DNA from: Streptomyces violaceusniger Tu 4113
GTDB taxonomy: Bacteria; Actinomycetota; Actinomycetes; Streptomycetales; Streptomycetaceae
Assembly: GCF_000147815.2 (NCBI RefSeq)
Contig: NC_015957.1
Location: 682,001 to 746,000 of the forward strand
Direction: 5' to 3'
DNA: 64,000 nucleotides
The notes under the pieces were generated by a model. The model did not search any database, had not been told where the DNA came from, and saw only the letters and a list, made by a program, of their open reading frames with translations. The translations under genes were made by a program, and so were the position numbers. Of the stretch, positions 19,699-28,835 are shown one piece after another. Numbering within the stretch: the first letter of the stretch is position 1; every line of letters starts with the position of its first letter.

Positions 19699-19719
19699 TC
19701 CGGGGCATCATGCCCCGGA
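19699..19719 (+). terminator. Terminator after map
   Basis: Nine-base-pair stem TCCGGGGCA/TGCCCCGGA with a 3-nt TCA loop, 28 bp after the map stop and followed by TTCGTGTTTCG. It separates map from infA. A possible -10 (TAGACT, 19744-19749) for infA lies just beyond. Confidence 0.8.
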
Positions 19720-19820
19720 TTCGTGTTTCGGGATGCCCTGACGTAGACTGACACGTCGGCTCACGCATGCCCTCCCGCATGTTGCGAGCCGATCAAGGTA
19801 GCCGATCCCGAAAGCAGGAC

Positions 19821-20042
19821 ATGGCCAAGAAGCAAGGCGCCATCGAAATTGAGGGCACCGTGATCGAATCTCTGCCGAACGCGATGTTCAAGGTGGAGCT
19901 TCAGAACGGTCACAAGGTCCTCGCGCACATCAGTGGCAAGATGCGCATGCACTACATCCGCATCCTGCCCGATGACCGGGTCGTGGTGGAGCTGTCTCCG
20001 TACGACCTCACGCGCGGACGGATCGTCTACCGCTACAAGTAG
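19821..20042 (+). CDS. infA: Translation initiation factor IF-1
   Basis: 73 aa, full length, one S1-like OB fold: [41 protein letters not shown]-1 blocks the A site during initiation. The ATG at 19821 follows an AGCAGG SD; an upstream in-frame ATG at 19767 is outside the homologous region. It begins the alpha-operon segment, with rpmJ 27 bp downstream. Confidence 0.99.
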   Translation: MAKKQGAIEIEGTVIESLPNAMFKVELQNGHKVLAHISGKMRMHYIRILPDDRVVVELSPYDLTRGRIVYRYK

Positions 20043-20069
20043 ATCTCACGACCCGGAGAACCTCACACC

Positions 20070-20183
20070 ATGAAGGTCAAGCCGAGCGTCAAGAAGATCT
20101 GCGACAAGTGCAAGGTGATCCGCCGCCACGGCCGGGTCATGGTCATTTGCGACAACCTGCGCCACAAGCAGCGCCAGGGCTGA
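20070..20183 (+). CDS. rpmJ: 50S ribosomal protein L36 (zinc-binding form)
   Basis: 37 aa, read directly from the sequence: it starts [16 protein letters not shown] and ends [11 protein letters not shown]. Zinc ligands C11, C14, C27 and H32 are all present, so this is the Zn-containing C+ form that cells replace by a zinc-free paralogue under zinc limitation. SD GGAG is 10 nt upstream. It lies between infA and rpsM as expected. Confidence 0.98.
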   Translation: MKVKPSVKKICDKCKVIRRHGRVMVICDNLRHKQRQG

Positions 20184-20378
20184 CGCACACCGGCCGGAAT
20201 CCTGCATCACTCGCAGCATCTTCGCGCGACGTCATAACTTTGCGTACATACGCAGTCACCCGTTCCCGCCTCGCGGGGACGACACCCCCGGTCGGAGGCC
20301 GGGGACCCGGTAGCCGTGCGAACGGTGGCCGGGAGTGGTGCTGCGGAAGACCTCCGACAACCATCTGGAGCCAGATTC

Positions 20379-20759
20379 ATGGCACGCCTCGCAGGCGTTG
20401 ATCTCCCGCGCGAAAAGCGCGTCGAGGTCGCCCTCACTTACGTCTTCGGCATCGGTCGCACCCTTGCCCAGCAGACGCTCGCCAACACCGGTGTGAACCC
20501 GGACACCCGCGTTCGTGACCTGGGCGAAGAAGACCTGGTCAAGATCCGCGAGTACGTGGACAACAACATCAAGACCGAGGGTGACCTCCGTCGCGAGATC
20601 CAGGCCGACATCCGCCGCAAGGTCGAGATCGGCTGCTACCAGGGTCTGCGCCACCGCCGCGGCCTTCCGGTCCACGGCCAGCGCACCAGCACCAACGCCC
20701 GCACCCGCAAGGGCCCGCGTCGCGCCATCGCCGGTAAGAAGAAGCCGGGCAAGAAGTAG
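20379..20759 (+). CDS. rpsM: 30S ribosomal protein S13
   Basis: 126 aa starting [20 protein letters not shown], with the helix-two-turns-helix region and the C-terminal signature [16 protein letters not shown] followed by a Lys-rich tail. S13 contacts the P-site tRNA and the 50S. The ATG at 20379 follows a CTGGAG-type SD. A 195-bp spacer upstream without an obvious gene could hold a promoter. Confidence 0.99.
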   Translation: MARLAGVDLPREKRVEVALTYVFGIGRTLAQQTLANTGVNPDTRVRDLGEEDLVKIREYVDNNIKTEGDLRREIQADIRRKVEIGCYQGLRHRRGLPVHGQRTSTNARTRKGPRRAIAGKKKPGKK

Positions 20760-20825
20760 TCCGCACCGGACGCTGTCAAGCGGTCCGAGCTGTAGGACCG
20801 ACCACCTCCACGGGAGAATTCAGGA

Positions 20826-21230
20826 ATGCCTCCGAAGAGCAGGACGGCCGGCGCCAAGAAGGTGCGCCGCAAGGAAAAGAAGAACGTCGCCCACGGGCAC
20901 GCTCACATCAAGAGCACGTTCAACAACACCATCGTCTCGATCACGGACCCGACCGGGAATGTGATCTCTTGGGCCTCTGCCGGCCACGTCGGCTTCAAGG
21001 GCTCGCGCAAGTCCACTCCGTTCGCCGCGCAGATGGCCGCCGAGTCGGCCGCCCGCCGCGCACAGGAGCACGGCATGCGCAAGGTCGACGTGTTCGTCAA
21101 GGGTCCGGGCTCCGGCCGTGAGACCGCGATCCGCTCGCTCCAGGCCACCGGCCTGGAGGTGGGTTCGATCCAGGACGTCACTCCGACTCCGCACAACGGA
21201 TGCCGCCCGCCCAAGCGTCGGCGCGTCTGA
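20826..21230 (+). CDS. rpsK: 30S ribosomal protein S11
   Basis: 134 aa: [20 protein letters not shown] and the signature [20 protein letters not shown], ending [13 protein letters not shown]11 lies on the 30S platform by the E-site mRNA. The N-terminal [19 protein letters not shown] is basic. It follows rpsM by 66 bp. Confidence 0.99.
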   Translation: MPPKSRTAGAKKVRRKEKKNVAHGHAHIKSTFNNTIVSITDPTGNVISWASAGHVGFKGSRKSTPFAAQMAAESAARRAQEHGMRKVDVFVKGPGSGRETAIRSLQATGLEVGSIQDVTPTPHNGCRPPKRRRV

Positions 21231-21257
21231 CCGGCTGAAGTAGGAGACAACAGAAAC

Positions 21258-21884
21258 ATGGCGCGTTACACCGGGGCCGACTGCAAGCGTTGCCGTCGGG
21301 AGAAGCAGAAGCTCTTCCTCAAGGGGAGCAAGTGCGAGAGCGCGAAGTGCCCGATCGAGATCCGTCCTTACCCCCCGGGTGAGCACGGTCGCGGGCGCAC
21401 CAAGGACAGCGAGTACCTGCTGCAGCTCCGTGAGAAGCAGAAGGCGACCCGCATCTACGGCGTCCTTGAGAAGCAGTTCCGTGGCTACTACGCGGAGGCG
21501 AACAAGAAGTCCGGCAAGACCGGTGAGAACTTGCTTCGCATCCTCGAGACCCGCCTCGACAACGTGGTCTACCGGGCCGGCTTCGCCAAGTCCCGCGACC
21601 ACGCACGTCAGCTCGTCCGCCACGGACACATCACCGTGAACGGCCGCAAGACCGACATCCCGTCGGCCCGCGTCACCGTGAACGACATCATCGAGGTCCG
21701 CACGAAGTCCCGGACCCTGACCCCCTTCCAGGTGGCTCAGGCCGAGGCGGGCGAGCGCACGGTGCCGGCGTGGCTGGAGGCCATTCCGTCGCAGCTTCGG
21801 ATCCTCGTGCACTCCATGCCCGAGCGCCAGGTGATCGACACCCAGGTGCAGGAGCAGCTCATCGTCGAGCTCTACTCCAAGTAG
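21258..21884 (+). CDS. rpsD: 30S ribosomal protein S4 (four-Cys form)
   Basis: 208 aa. The N-terminus carries four cysteines (C9, C12, C26, C31) that form the zinc-binding motif of C+ S4 proteins. The S4 RNA-binding domain is RLDNVVYRAGFAKSRDHARQ with HGHITVNGRK. S4 starts 30S assembly. SD AGGAGA precedes the ATG. Its place between rpsK and rpoA is the usual alpha-operon one. Confidence 0.99.
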   Translation: MARYTGADCKRCRREKQKLFLKGSKCESAKCPIEIRPYPPGEHGRGRTKDSEYLLQLREKQKATRIYGVLEKQFRGYYAEANKKSGKTGENLLRILETRLDNVVYRAGFAKSRDHARQLVRHGHITVNGRKTDIPSARVTVNDIIEVRTKSRTLTPFQVAQAEAGERTVPAWLEAIPSQLRILVHSMPERQVIDTQVQEQLIVELYSK

Positions 21885-21899
21885 TAGACCGCTGGACGA

Positions 21900-21938
21900 T
21901 ACGGGCGGTACGGAGCCGTTTGGCGCGTACCGCCCGTA
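21900..21938 (+). terminator. Hairpin between rpsD and rpoA
   Basis: A 13-bp perfect stem (arms 21900-21912 and 21926-21938, starting TACGGGCGGTACG) with a 13-nt loop, 16 bp after rpsD. Because rpoA follows on the same strand 54 bp later, it may be a partial terminator or attenuator setting ribosomal-protein versus RNA-polymerase levels. Confidence 0.7.
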
Positions 21939-21991
21939 CCATTGAAGGGTTCGGCGTCAAATAGCGGGCGCCGAAGACTGGAGGCAAACCC

Positions 21992-23014
21992 ATGCTGATC
22001 GCTCAGCGTCCCTCGTTGACCGAAGAGGTCGTCGACGAGTTCCGCTCCCGGTTCGTGATCGAGCCGCTGGAGCCGGGCTTCGGCTACACCCTCGGAAACT
22101 CCCTGCGTCGTACGCTCCTCTCCTCGATCCCCGGTGCGGCCGTCACCAGCATCCGGGTCGATGGGGTCCTGCACGAGTTCACCACCGTGCCGGGCGTCAA
22201 GGAGGACGTCACCGACCTGATCCTCAACATCAAGCAGCTCGTCGTCTCCTCGGAGCACGACGAGCCGGTCGTGATGTACCTGCGCAAGCAGGGCCCGGGT
22301 CTGGTCACCGCCGCCGACATCGCCCCGCCGGCCGGTGTCGAGGTGCACAACCCCGACCTGGTCCTGGCCACGCTGAACGGCAAGGGCAAGCTGGAGATGG
22401 AGCTCACGGTCGAGCGTGGCCGCGGTTACGTCTCCGCCGTGCAGAACAAGCAGGTCGGCCAGGAGATCGGCCGGATCCCGGTCGACTCCATCTACTCGCC
22501 GGTGCTCAAGGTCACCTACAAGGTCGAGGCGACCCGTGTCGAGCAGCGCACCGACTTCGACAAGCTGATCGTCGACGTCGAGACCAAGCAGGCCATGCGG
22601 CCGCGTGACGCCATGGCGTCGGCCGGTAAGACCCTGGTCGAGCTGTTCGGCCTGGCCCGCGAGCTGAACGTGGACGCCGAGGGCATCGACATGGGCCCGT
22701 CCCCGACGGACGCCGCCCTCGCCGCCGATCTGGCGCTGCCGATCGAGGAGCTCGAGCTCACCGTCCGCTCGTACAACTGCCTCAAGCGCGAGGGCATCCA
22801 CTCCGTGGGTGAGCTCGTGGCGCGGTCCGAGGCGGACCTGCTCGACATCCGGAACTTCGGCGCCAAGTCGATCGACGAGGTCAAGGCGAAGCTGGCCGGT
22901 ATGGGCCTGGCGCTCAAGGACAGCCCGCCCGGATTCGACCCGACCGCCGCCGCTGACGCCTTCGGCGCCGATGACGACGCGGATGCCGGTTTCGTCGAGA
23001 CCGAGCAGTACTGA
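21992..23014 (+). CDS. rpoA: DNA-directed RNA polymerase alpha subunit
   Basis: 340 aa. The N-terminal domain (residues ~1-230) drives assembly ([33 protein letters not shown]). A flexible linker follows, then the C-terminal domain for UP elements and activators ([30 protein letters not shown]). The tail is acidic. SD GGAGG is 7 nt from the ATG. The hairpin upstream and a repeat-bearing spacer downstream set it somewhat apart from its neighbours. Confidence 0.99.
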   Translation: MLIAQRPSLTEEVVDEFRSRFVIEPLEPGFGYTLGNSLRRTLLSSIPGAAVTSIRVDGVLHEFTTVPGVKEDVTDLILNIKQLVVSSEHDEPVVMYLRKQGPGLVTAADIAPPAGVEVHNPDLVLATLNGKGKLEMELTVERGRGYVSAVQNKQVGQEIGRIPVDSIYSPVLKVTYKVEATRVEQRTDFDKLIVDVETKQAMRPRDAMASAGKTLVELFGLARELNVDAEGIDMGPSPTDAALAADLALPIEELELTVRSYNCLKREGIHSVGELVARSEADLLDIRNFGAKSIDEVKAKLAGMGLALKDSPPGFDPTAAADAFGADDDADAGFVETEQY

Positions 23015-23044
23015 TCGTTGCCCCGCCGCTGGGGCTGAGGCGCT

Positions 23045-23073
23045 GTCCTCAATCGCCGGACGGGCTTGATTTT
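23045..23073. repeat. Streptomycete intergenic repeat unit
   Basis: The segment containing CAATCGCCGGACGGGCTTGA resembles a short unit that is scattered through intergenic spaces of many Streptomyces chromosomes. It lies in the 175-bp rpoA-rplQ spacer. A second structure, a near-perfect 22-bp palindrome (CCGGCGGGCGGCCGCTCGCC...), lies at 23115-23136. Confidence 0.5.
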
Positions 23074-23189
23074 GCTGAGCTTGATCGAGTCCGTGCGGCG
23101 GGCGACGAAAATTTCCGGCGGGCGGCCGCTCGCCGGTAACTGACACTGGTACCTGATACGGCCGGTGCAGACACCTAGGAGATACACCA

Positions 23190-23741
23190 ATGCCGAAGCC
23201 CGCCAAGGGCGCCCGTCTGGGCGGCAGCGCTGCGCACGAGCGGCTCCTGCTGGCGAACCTCGCCACCGCGCTGTTCGAGCACGGCCGGATCACCACCACC
23301 GAGGCGAAGGCCCGCCGCCTGCGCCCGGTCGCGGAGAAGCTGGTCACCAAGGCGAAGAAGGGCGACCTTCACAACCGCCGTCTGGTGCTCCAGACCGTCC
23401 GCGACAAGAGCGTCGTGCACACCCTCTTCACCGAGATCGGCCCGCGCTACGAGAACCGGCCGGGTGGCTACACCCGGATCACCAAGATCGGTAACCGTCG
23501 TGGCGACAACGCCCCGATGGCGGTCATCGAGCTGGTCGAGGCGCTGACCGTGCAGCAGGAGGCCGTCGGCGAGGCCGAGGCCGCCACCAAGCGCACCGCC
23601 AAGGACGCTGCCGGTGACACGGCCGCCGCGAACCTCAAGAAGGACGAGGCCACCGAGGCCCCGGCCGCTGAGGCCGAGGCGACCGAGACTCCGGCCGAGC
23701 CCGCCGCGGACGCGGCTGATGAGGCCGCGAAGGACGCCTGA
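23190..23741 (+). CDS. rplQ: 50S ribosomal protein L17
   Basis: 183 aa. Residues ~1-118 are the L17 domain ([40 protein letters not shown]). The remaining ~60 residues are an Ala/Glu/Thr-rich tail absent from E. coli L17 but usual in streptomycetes. SD AGGAG lies 8 nt before the ATG. L17 surrounds the tunnel exit. The transcript ends at the hairpin before truA. Confidence 0.98.
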   Translation: MPKPAKGARLGGSAAHERLLLANLATALFEHGRITTTEAKARRLRPVAEKLVTKAKKGDLHNRRLVLQTVRDKSVVHTLFTEIGPRYENRPGGYTRITKIGNRRGDNAPMAVIELVEALTVQQEAVGEAEAATKRTAKDAAGDTAAANLKKDEATEAPAAEAEATETPAEPAADAADEAAKDA

Positions 23742-23769
23742 GGCGTCGCTACGGCTTTCGTTGTCACGG

Positions 23770-23804
23770 ACGGGCCCGCCCCCAGAATCTGGGAGCGGGC
23801 CCGT
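23770..23804 (+). terminator. Terminator-like hairpin between rplQ and truA
   Basis: Outer stem ACGGGCCCGC/GCGGGCCCGT (10 bp) plus an inner stem CCCAG/CTGGG. It begins 28 bp after the rplQ stop and ends 23 bp before the truA GTG, so truA expression may depend on read-through. Confidence 0.75.
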
Positions 23805-23827
23805 TCCGCATGGAGAGGAACGGCCCA

Positions 23828-24694
23828 GTGAGTGACGAGGCGGCGCCCGGTTTCGTACGGGTCCGGCTGGATCTGAGTTACGACGGCAAGGACTTCTCGG
23901 GCTGGGCCAAGCAGCGCGAGCGGCGCACCGTGCAGGGCGAGCTGGAGAGCGCGCTGCGGACGGTGACGCGCTCCTCGGAGACCTTCGAGCTGACCGTCGC
24001 GGGCCGCACGGACGCGGGGGTCCATGCCCGCGGCCAGGTGGCGCATGTGGATCTGCCCGAGGCGCTGTGGGCCGAGCACCGGGACAGGCTGCTGCGGCGG
24101 CTCGCCGGCCGGCTGCCCCATGACGTACGGGTCTGGAAGGTCGCGCAGGCCCCGCCCGGGTTCAATGCCCGCTTCTCCGCGATCTGGCGGCGCTACGCCT
24201 ACCGGGTCACCGACCACCCCGGCGGGGTCGATCCGCTGCTGCGCGGCCATGTGCTGTGGCATGACTGGCCGTTGGACGTGGCCGCCATGAACGCGGCCTC
24301 CGAACGGCTCCTGGGCGAGCACGACTTCGCCGCGTACTGCAAGAAGCGTGACGGCGCGACCACCATCCGCACCCTCCAGCGGCTGGACTGGGTGCGCGGC
24401 GCGGACGGTGTCATCACGGCGACCGTGCGGGCGGACGCCTTCTGCCACAACATGGTGCGCTCGCTGGTGGGCGCCCTGCTCTTCGTCGGCGACGGCCACC
24501 GTCCCTGGGACTGGCCGGCCAAGGTGCTCGCCGCGGGGGTGCGCGACTCCGCCGTCCATGTCGTCCGTCCTCATGGTCTGACCCTGGAGGAGGTCGGCTA
24601 TCCGGCCGATGACCAACTCGCCGCCCGTAACCGGGAGTCCCGCAACAAGCGCTCCCTGCCGGGCGCGACGGCGATCGGTTCCGGCTGCTGCTGA
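23828..24694 (+). CDS. truA: tRNA pseudouridine(38-40) synthase TruA
   Basis: 288 aa; it converts U38-U40 of the anticodon arm to pseudouridine. The catalytic Asp lies in [19 protein letters not shown], and later conserved segments are RRYAYRVTD and [17 protein letters not shown]. The start is GTG 23828, because a GGAGAGGA SD sits 8 nt upstream; the ATG at 23810 lies over that SD. truA follows rplQ in many bacteria. The C-terminus is short and Arg-rich, ending SGCC. Confidence 0.97.
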   Translation: MSDEAAPGFVRVRLDLSYDGKDFSGWAKQRERRTVQGELESALRTVTRSSETFELTVAGRTDAGVHARGQVAHVDLPEALWAEHRDRLLRRLAGRLPHDVRVWKVAQAPPGFNARFSAIWRRYAYRVTDHPGGVDPLLRGHVLWHDWPLDVAAMNAASERLLGEHDFAAYCKKRDGATTIRTLQRLDWVRGADGVITATVRADAFCHNMVRSLVGALLFVGDGHRPWDWPAKVLAAGVRDSAVHVVRPHGLTLEEVGYPADDQLAARNRESRNKRSLPGATAIGSGCC

Positions 24695-24868
24695 AAACGG
24701 CGGGTGTGGGCGGCCGATCATTGGGTACTCGCCACGCGCCTCGTGTGCCGACGACTGGAAGACTGAGTCAAGGCGGCGGGGCGATCGGCATGATGCGACT
24801 TCCGGGGCCTCCGGAAGATCGATAAAATTTGCCAACCGACAACGGTCGCCGACCGCGAAGGGATCCGC

Positions 24869-25747
24869 GTGAGTACCAGCGAGGCCGCTGTGCGAGAGCG
24901 CCTGACCAGGGCTCTGCAGGAGCGCGACGAGGAAATCGCCGATCGCTGGGTCGAGCTGCAGATGGAGCAGGCCCTGCTTGACACCGACATCGGCGAGGCC
25001 GAACTCCGCGAGGAGGCCGACGCCTTGATCGAGGCGCTGGTTCCCGGCCTGCAGAGCGGTGTGCCGGTGGACCGGGTGGTGACCACCACCCCGGGGCTGC
25101 ACGAGGCCGTGGTGGGGCTGTCGATGCGCCGGGCGCGGGCGGGGGCCACGCCGACGGCGACCTCGCTCGCGGTGCTCGCGCTCAAGGAGGCGCTGCTCAA
25201 GGCGGTGCAGCGGGACACCCGGGACGCCGAGGAGCTGTTCGCCTCGGCCGTCTTCATGAACCGGCTGCTGGATGTGGCCGGGGCGCTGTCCTTCGAGACG
25301 TATGTGGAGGGCCGGGAGGAGATCATCCGCCGGCAGAGCCAGCAGTTGATGGAGCAGTCGACACCGGTGGTGCGGCTGTGGCGGCAGGTGCTGGCGGTGC
25401 CGCTGATCGGCACGCTGGACACCGCCCGGACCCAGGTGGTGATGGAGAATCTGCTCCAGGCCATCCAGGACCATGAGGCGCTGGTCGCGATCATCGACAT
25501 CACGGGTGTGCCGACGGTGGACACCGCCGTCGCCCAGCATCTGATGCAGACCGTGAACGCGGTGCGGCTGATGGGCGCGGACTGCGTGATCAGCGGGGTC
25601 CGCCCCTCGATCGCCCAGACCATCGCCCAGCTCGGCATCGATCTGTCCACCATCCTCACGCGGGCGACGCTGGCCGACGCGCTGGCCGCCGCGATCAAGC
25701 TGATCGACGGGCCCGGTCCCGACGGTGACGAAGGAGATGGTCGGTGA
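24869..25747 (+). CDS. rsbR: RsbR-like stressosome protein (STAS domain)
   Basis: 292 aa. Residues ~1-160 are a helical, globin-like sensory region, the part that varies among RsbR paralogues and receives signals. Residues ~172-285 are a STAS domain. VDT (T219, in DITGVPTVDTAVAQHL) and AQT (T251, in GVRPSIAQTIAQLGIDLS) match the two RsbT-phosphorylated Thr regions of Bacillus RsbR. It starts at GTG with a GAAGGGA SD. The stop overlaps the rsbS start (GTGA). By homology RsbR and RsbS build the stressosome that holds RsbT. The ligand sensed is unknown. Confidence 0.92.
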   Translation: MSTSEAAVRERLTRALQERDEEIADRWVELQMEQALLDTDIGEAELREEADALIEALVPGLQSGVPVDRVVTTTPGLHEAVVGLSMRRARAGATPTATSLAVLALKEALLKAVQRDTRDAEELFASAVFMNRLLDVAGALSFETYVEGREEIIRRQSQQLMEQSTPVVRLWRQVLAVPLIGTLDTARTQVVMENLLQAIQDHEALVAIIDITGVPTVDTAVAQHLMQTVNAVRLMGADCVISGVRPSIAQTIAQLGIDLSTILTRATLADALAAAIKLIDGPGPDGDEGDGR

Positions 25748-26154
25748 ACGGTCATCGCTCACCCGGCGTTCCGATTCTGCGACTGGGAGATGTCCTGGTC
25801 ACCGGCCTGCTCAATGAGCTCGACGACCGGACCGCCATCGCCTTCACCGAGGAGCTCACCGAGCGGATCTCGGCCGAGGGCGCCCGTGGGGTGCTCATCG
25901 ACATCTCCCGGCTGGAGGTCATCGACTCCTTCGTGGCCCGGACGCTGATGGAGCTGACCACGGTGGCCCGGCTGCTGGGGGCCCGGGTGATCGTGGCCGG
26001 GATGCGACCGCCGGTGGCGATCACCCTGGTCGAGCTGGGGATCGAACTGGTCGGTGTGGAGACCGCACTCAATCCGGAGCAGGGGATGGCCGCGCTGGGG
26101 TGGCGTCAGGCCCCGCAGCCCCTGGAAGGGGCCCGACGTGGCACTGCCCGGTGA
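25744..26154 (+). CDS. rsbS: RsbS-like STAS antagonist
   Basis: 136 aa, a single STAS domain matching RsbS. The phosphorylation site is S62 in DISRLEVIDSFVARTL, followed by GARVIVAGMRPPVAITLVEL. RsbS binds and restrains the kinase RsbT until that Ser is phosphorylated. It starts at GTG, overlapping the rsbR stop by 4 bp. The C-terminal ~15 residues (PQPLEGARRGTAR) lie beyond the domain because the frame overlaps rsbT by 17 bp. Confidence 0.93.
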   Translation: MNGHRSPGVPILRLGDVLVTGLLNELDDRTAIAFTEELTERISAEGARGVLIDISRLEVIDSFVARTLMELTTVARLLGARVIVAGMRPPVAITLVELGIELVGVETALNPEQGMAALGWRQAPQPLEGARRGTAR

Positions 26155-26617
26155 ATCCACCCTCGCCTCCCACGGGCCCAAGCGGCCCGCGCGGGCCGAG
26201 AGCCGGCGTATGCCCGCGCCGGCCACGTATCCGGTGCGCACCGAGGAGGACCTGCTGACGGTCCGCCATGCGGTGCGCGCGGCCACCGTCGAGGTGGGCT
26301 TCGGCCTGGTGGACCAGACCCGTGTGGTCACGGCCGCCAGCGAGCTCGCCCGTAACGCCTATGTCCACGGGGGCGGCGGCACGGTCACCCTCGACTATCC
26401 GCGCGAGCCCTCCGGGCGGCGGGGGCTGCGGCTGACCGTCAAGGACGAGGGGCCGGGCATCGCGGACCTCGAGGCGGCGCTCACCGACGGGTTCACCACC
26501 GGCTCGGGCCTGGGGCACGGGCTGGGCGGCGCCCGGCGGCTGATGGACGAGTTCACCGTGCGCACCGGCCCGGGCGAGGGCACCGTCGTGGTCGTCATCC
26601 GCTGGGCGGCCCGGTGA
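26138..26617 (+). CDS. rsbT: RsbT-like serine/threonine kinase (switch protein)
   Basis: 159 aa, HATPase/GHKL fold of the RsbT/RsbW/SpoIIAB type. N-box E69 and N73 in ASELARNAYVHGGG, G1 box D103 in KDEGPGI, and G2 GLGHGLGGARRLMDEF are intact, so it should bind ATP. It starts at GTG 26138 with a GGAAGGGG SD, giving a ~25-residue non-conserved N-terminus. It is placed directly after rsbS as in Bacillus, which favours RsbT over a generic anti-sigma factor. Its stop overlaps the next start by 4 bp. Confidence 0.92.
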   Translation: MALPGESTLASHGPKRPARAESRRMPAPATYPVRTEEDLLTVRHAVRAATVEVGFGLVDQTRVVTAASELARNAYVHGGGGTVTLDYPREPSGRRGLRLTVKDEGPGIADLEAALTDGFTTGSGLGHGLGGARRLMDEFTVRTGPGEGTVVVVIRWAAR

Positions 26618-27633
26618 CCCGTATCTTCACGGTGCCCACCGCCCAGGTGCGCGTCGATCACCACAGCGCCGTGCATCTGGCCGCCGAGACGGCGCGTGCG
26701 GTGGCCCGGGAGTGCGAGCTGCCGGGGGCGCTGCCCGATCAGGCGGCGGTGATCGCCTCCGAGCTGGCGACCAACCTGGACAAGCACGCCAGCGACGGCA
26801 CGCTCTACGTCCAGCCGCTGCCGCTGGGCCACGGGGTGGAGATCCTCGCCGCCGACCGCGGCCCCGGTATGCACGACCCCGAGCGCTGTCTGGCCGACGG
26901 CTACACCACCTCCGGCACGCTGGGGGTCGGGCTCGGCGCCGTCAGAAGGATGGCGACCCACTTCACCATGCGCAGCGCCGACGGCACCGACGTGGGCACC
27001 TGGGCCTGCGCCCGCCTGACCGCGCCGGGCGAGCAGCGGCCGGAGTGGCAGGGGGTGGGCGCGATCTGTCTGCCCGCCGAAGGGGAGGAGGGCTGTGGCG
27101 ACGCCCGCGGGATCGTCGACACGGACGCCGCCCGCACCGCGGTCGTCCTCGACGGCCTCGGCCACGGCCGGGCCGCCGAGGAGGCGGCCCAGGCGGCGCT
27201 GCGGACCTTCCACACCGACCCCGACCGTCCGCTGCCGGACGTGCTCACCCGGATGAACCGGGCCCTGCGGCACACCCGCGGCGCCGCCGTGGGGCTGCTG
27301 CGGCTGCACCACGATCGCGCCGACTACTGCGGCATCGGCAACATCCGGGCCCTCGCCCTGACCCCGGGCGGGGTCGAGCACCGGCTGACCGGACAGCCGG
27401 GGATCGTCGGCTGGGGCATGCCCACCCCGCGCGTCCACGGCTTCCCGCTGTCCCAGGGCGCCACGGCGGTGCTGCACAGCGACGGTATAGACGCCCGCTG
27501 GGCGCTGGACCCGCCCCCGTCCGTGCTCCGTCTTCCGCCGTCCCTGCTGTCCGCCGCACTCGCCCATGGCCATCGCCGCGTCCGCGACGACGCCACGGTG
27601 CTCGCGGCCAGGTCACCCTTAAGGCTTCCATGA
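26614..27633 (+). CDS. Anti-sigma-like ATPase fused to an RsbX-type PP2C phosphatase
   Basis: 339 aa with two domains. Residues ~1-133 form a GHKL ATPase (N-box E50/N54 in ASELATNLDKHAS, G1 D81 in AADRGPGM, G2 LGVGLGAVRRM). Residues ~145-339 form a short PP2C/SpoIIE-like phosphatase resembling RsbX: metal Asp D180 (VVLDGLGHG), CGIGNIRAL and D290 (LHSDGID). In Bacillus RsbX dephosphorylates RsbR/RsbS and resets the stressosome; here it is joined to a kinase-like ATPase. It starts at GTG, overlapping rsbT by 4 bp, and overlaps the next gene by 4 bp. Whether the ATPase half phosphorylates an anti-anti-sigma factor is unknown. Confidence 0.9.
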   Translation: MTRIFTVPTAQVRVDHHSAVHLAAETARAVARECELPGALPDQAAVIASELATNLDKHASDGTLYVQPLPLGHGVEILAADRGPGMHDPERCLADGYTTSGTLGVGLGAVRRMATHFTMRSADGTDVGTWACARLTAPGEQRPEWQGVGAICLPAEGEEGCGDARGIVDTDAARTAVVLDGLGHGRAAEEAAQAALRTFHTDPDRPLPDVLTRMNRALRHTRGAAVGLLRLHHDRADYCGIGNIRALALTPGGVEHRLTGQPGIVGWGMPTPRVHGFPLSQGATAVLHSDGIDARWALDPPPSVLRLPPSLLSAALAHGHRRVRDDATVLAARSPLRLP

Positions 27634-28835
27634 CGACGAGGAACCTCACCTGCGCCACGACGGCCCGGCTCAGCCGGGCCGTTCGGGCGCTGGCCCGGGA
27701 GCACGCCCTGGACCCGGAGGTCCGGGGGCGCCTTGTGCTGTCCGCCGCCGAGGCCGCCGGGACGGCGCTGCGCGCCGGGCGGGAAACCGTCCTGGAGTGG
27801 GCGTACGACCCGGACGACGGGCTGCTCACGGTGGTGCTGCGGACGCCGGGCGATACGGGCCCGGCGGCGGAGCTGCCGATGGCCCCCGAGGCGGTGACCC
27901 AGGACGAGGTGGTCTGGCGCCTTCCGGCGGGCCCGCCGGCGGACGCCGCCGAGGAGGCCCTCGGCGAGGAGGCCCTCGCCGCGGAGGAGTTGCGCGCCGT
28001 GCTGGCCGCCGCCGACGCGCTCACCGCCGAGCACCGCCGCCTCAAGGACGAACTCGAGGAGACCAACAGCGGGGTGCTCGCGCTCTACGTCCAGCTCGAC
28101 GAGCGGGACAAGCAGTTGCGCACCGCGCACGGCCAGACCCTGCGGGAGCTGGAGGACGCGCTGCGCCCGCCGCTCATCGAGGCCGACGGCCTCGAACTCG
28201 CCGTGCACTACGAACCGGCCGGCACCGACGCGCCGACCGGCGGGGATCTGTACGACTGGTTCGTGCTGCCCGACGGCACCGTCCACATCACCATCGTGGA
28301 CGCGCTGGGCCATGGGGTGACCAGTACGCGCAGCGCGCTCAACGTCACCCACGCGGTGCGCACCCTGGCGCTGGAGGGCCACCGCCTCCAGTCGATCGTG
28401 GCCCGCACCGACGAGATCCTGCACCCCTTCGACCGGGCCGTGATGGCCACCGTGCTGCTCGCCCGGATCCATCCGGCCACCGGTGAGCTGTGGCTGGCCA
28501 ACGGGAGCCATCCGCCCGCGCTGCTGCTGCGCCGCGACGGATCGGCCCGCTATCTGGAGGCCCGGGGGCGCGGGATCGGCTTTCCGCTGCCCGGGAGCGA
28601 GACACCGCTGACCGAGCGGCTGGCCCCCGGGGACCTCCTCCTGCTCTACACCGACGGGCTCACCGAGAGCCGCCGGGACCCGATCGAGGGCGAGAGGCGC
28701 CTGATCGAGGCCGCGCACAAGCATCTGCAGAGCCCGATCGAGGAGGTCCCCGGCGCCATCGCGGAGGATATGCACACGGTGATCCTGCATCCGGATGACA
28801 CCCTCGCGCTGGCGGTGCGGCTCACCGGTCAGTGA
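27630..28835 (+). CDS. RsbU/SpoIIE-type PP2C phosphatase with degenerate ATPase-like N-terminus
   Basis: 401 aa. Residues ~1-80 resemble the RsbT fold, but the N-box position reads SAAEAAGTALRAG and lacks the Asn, so ATP binding is doubtful. Residues ~108-180 form a Glu/Leu-rich coiled coil. Residues ~180-401 form the SpoIIE/RsbU phosphatase (PF07228): D206 (TGGDLYDW), D224 (IVDALGHGV), and the LLLYTDGLTESR motif. In the paradigm RsbT activates RsbU, which dephosphorylates an anti-anti-sigma factor. It starts at ATG 27630 in ATGA overlap with the previous stop. It is the last gene of the module, and its stop overlaps a convergent gene by 7 bp. Confidence 0.9.
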   Translation: MTTRNLTCATTARLSRAVRALAREHALDPEVRGRLVLSAAEAAGTALRAGRETVLEWAYDPDDGLLTVVLRTPGDTGPAAELPMAPEAVTQDEVVWRLPAGPPADAAEEALGEEALAAEELRAVLAAADALTAEHRRLKDELEETNSGVLALYVQLDERDKQLRTAHGQTLRELEDALRPPLIEADGLELAVHYEPAGTDAPTGGDLYDWFVLPDGTVHITIVDALGHGVTSTRSALNVTHAVRTLALEGHRLQSIVARTDEILHPFDRAVMATVLLARIHPATGELWLANGSHPPALLLRRDGSARYLEARGRGIGFPLPGSETPLTERLAPGDLLLLYTDGLTESRRDPIEGERRLIEAAHKHLQSPIEEVPGAIAEDMHTVILHPDDTLALAVRLTGQ

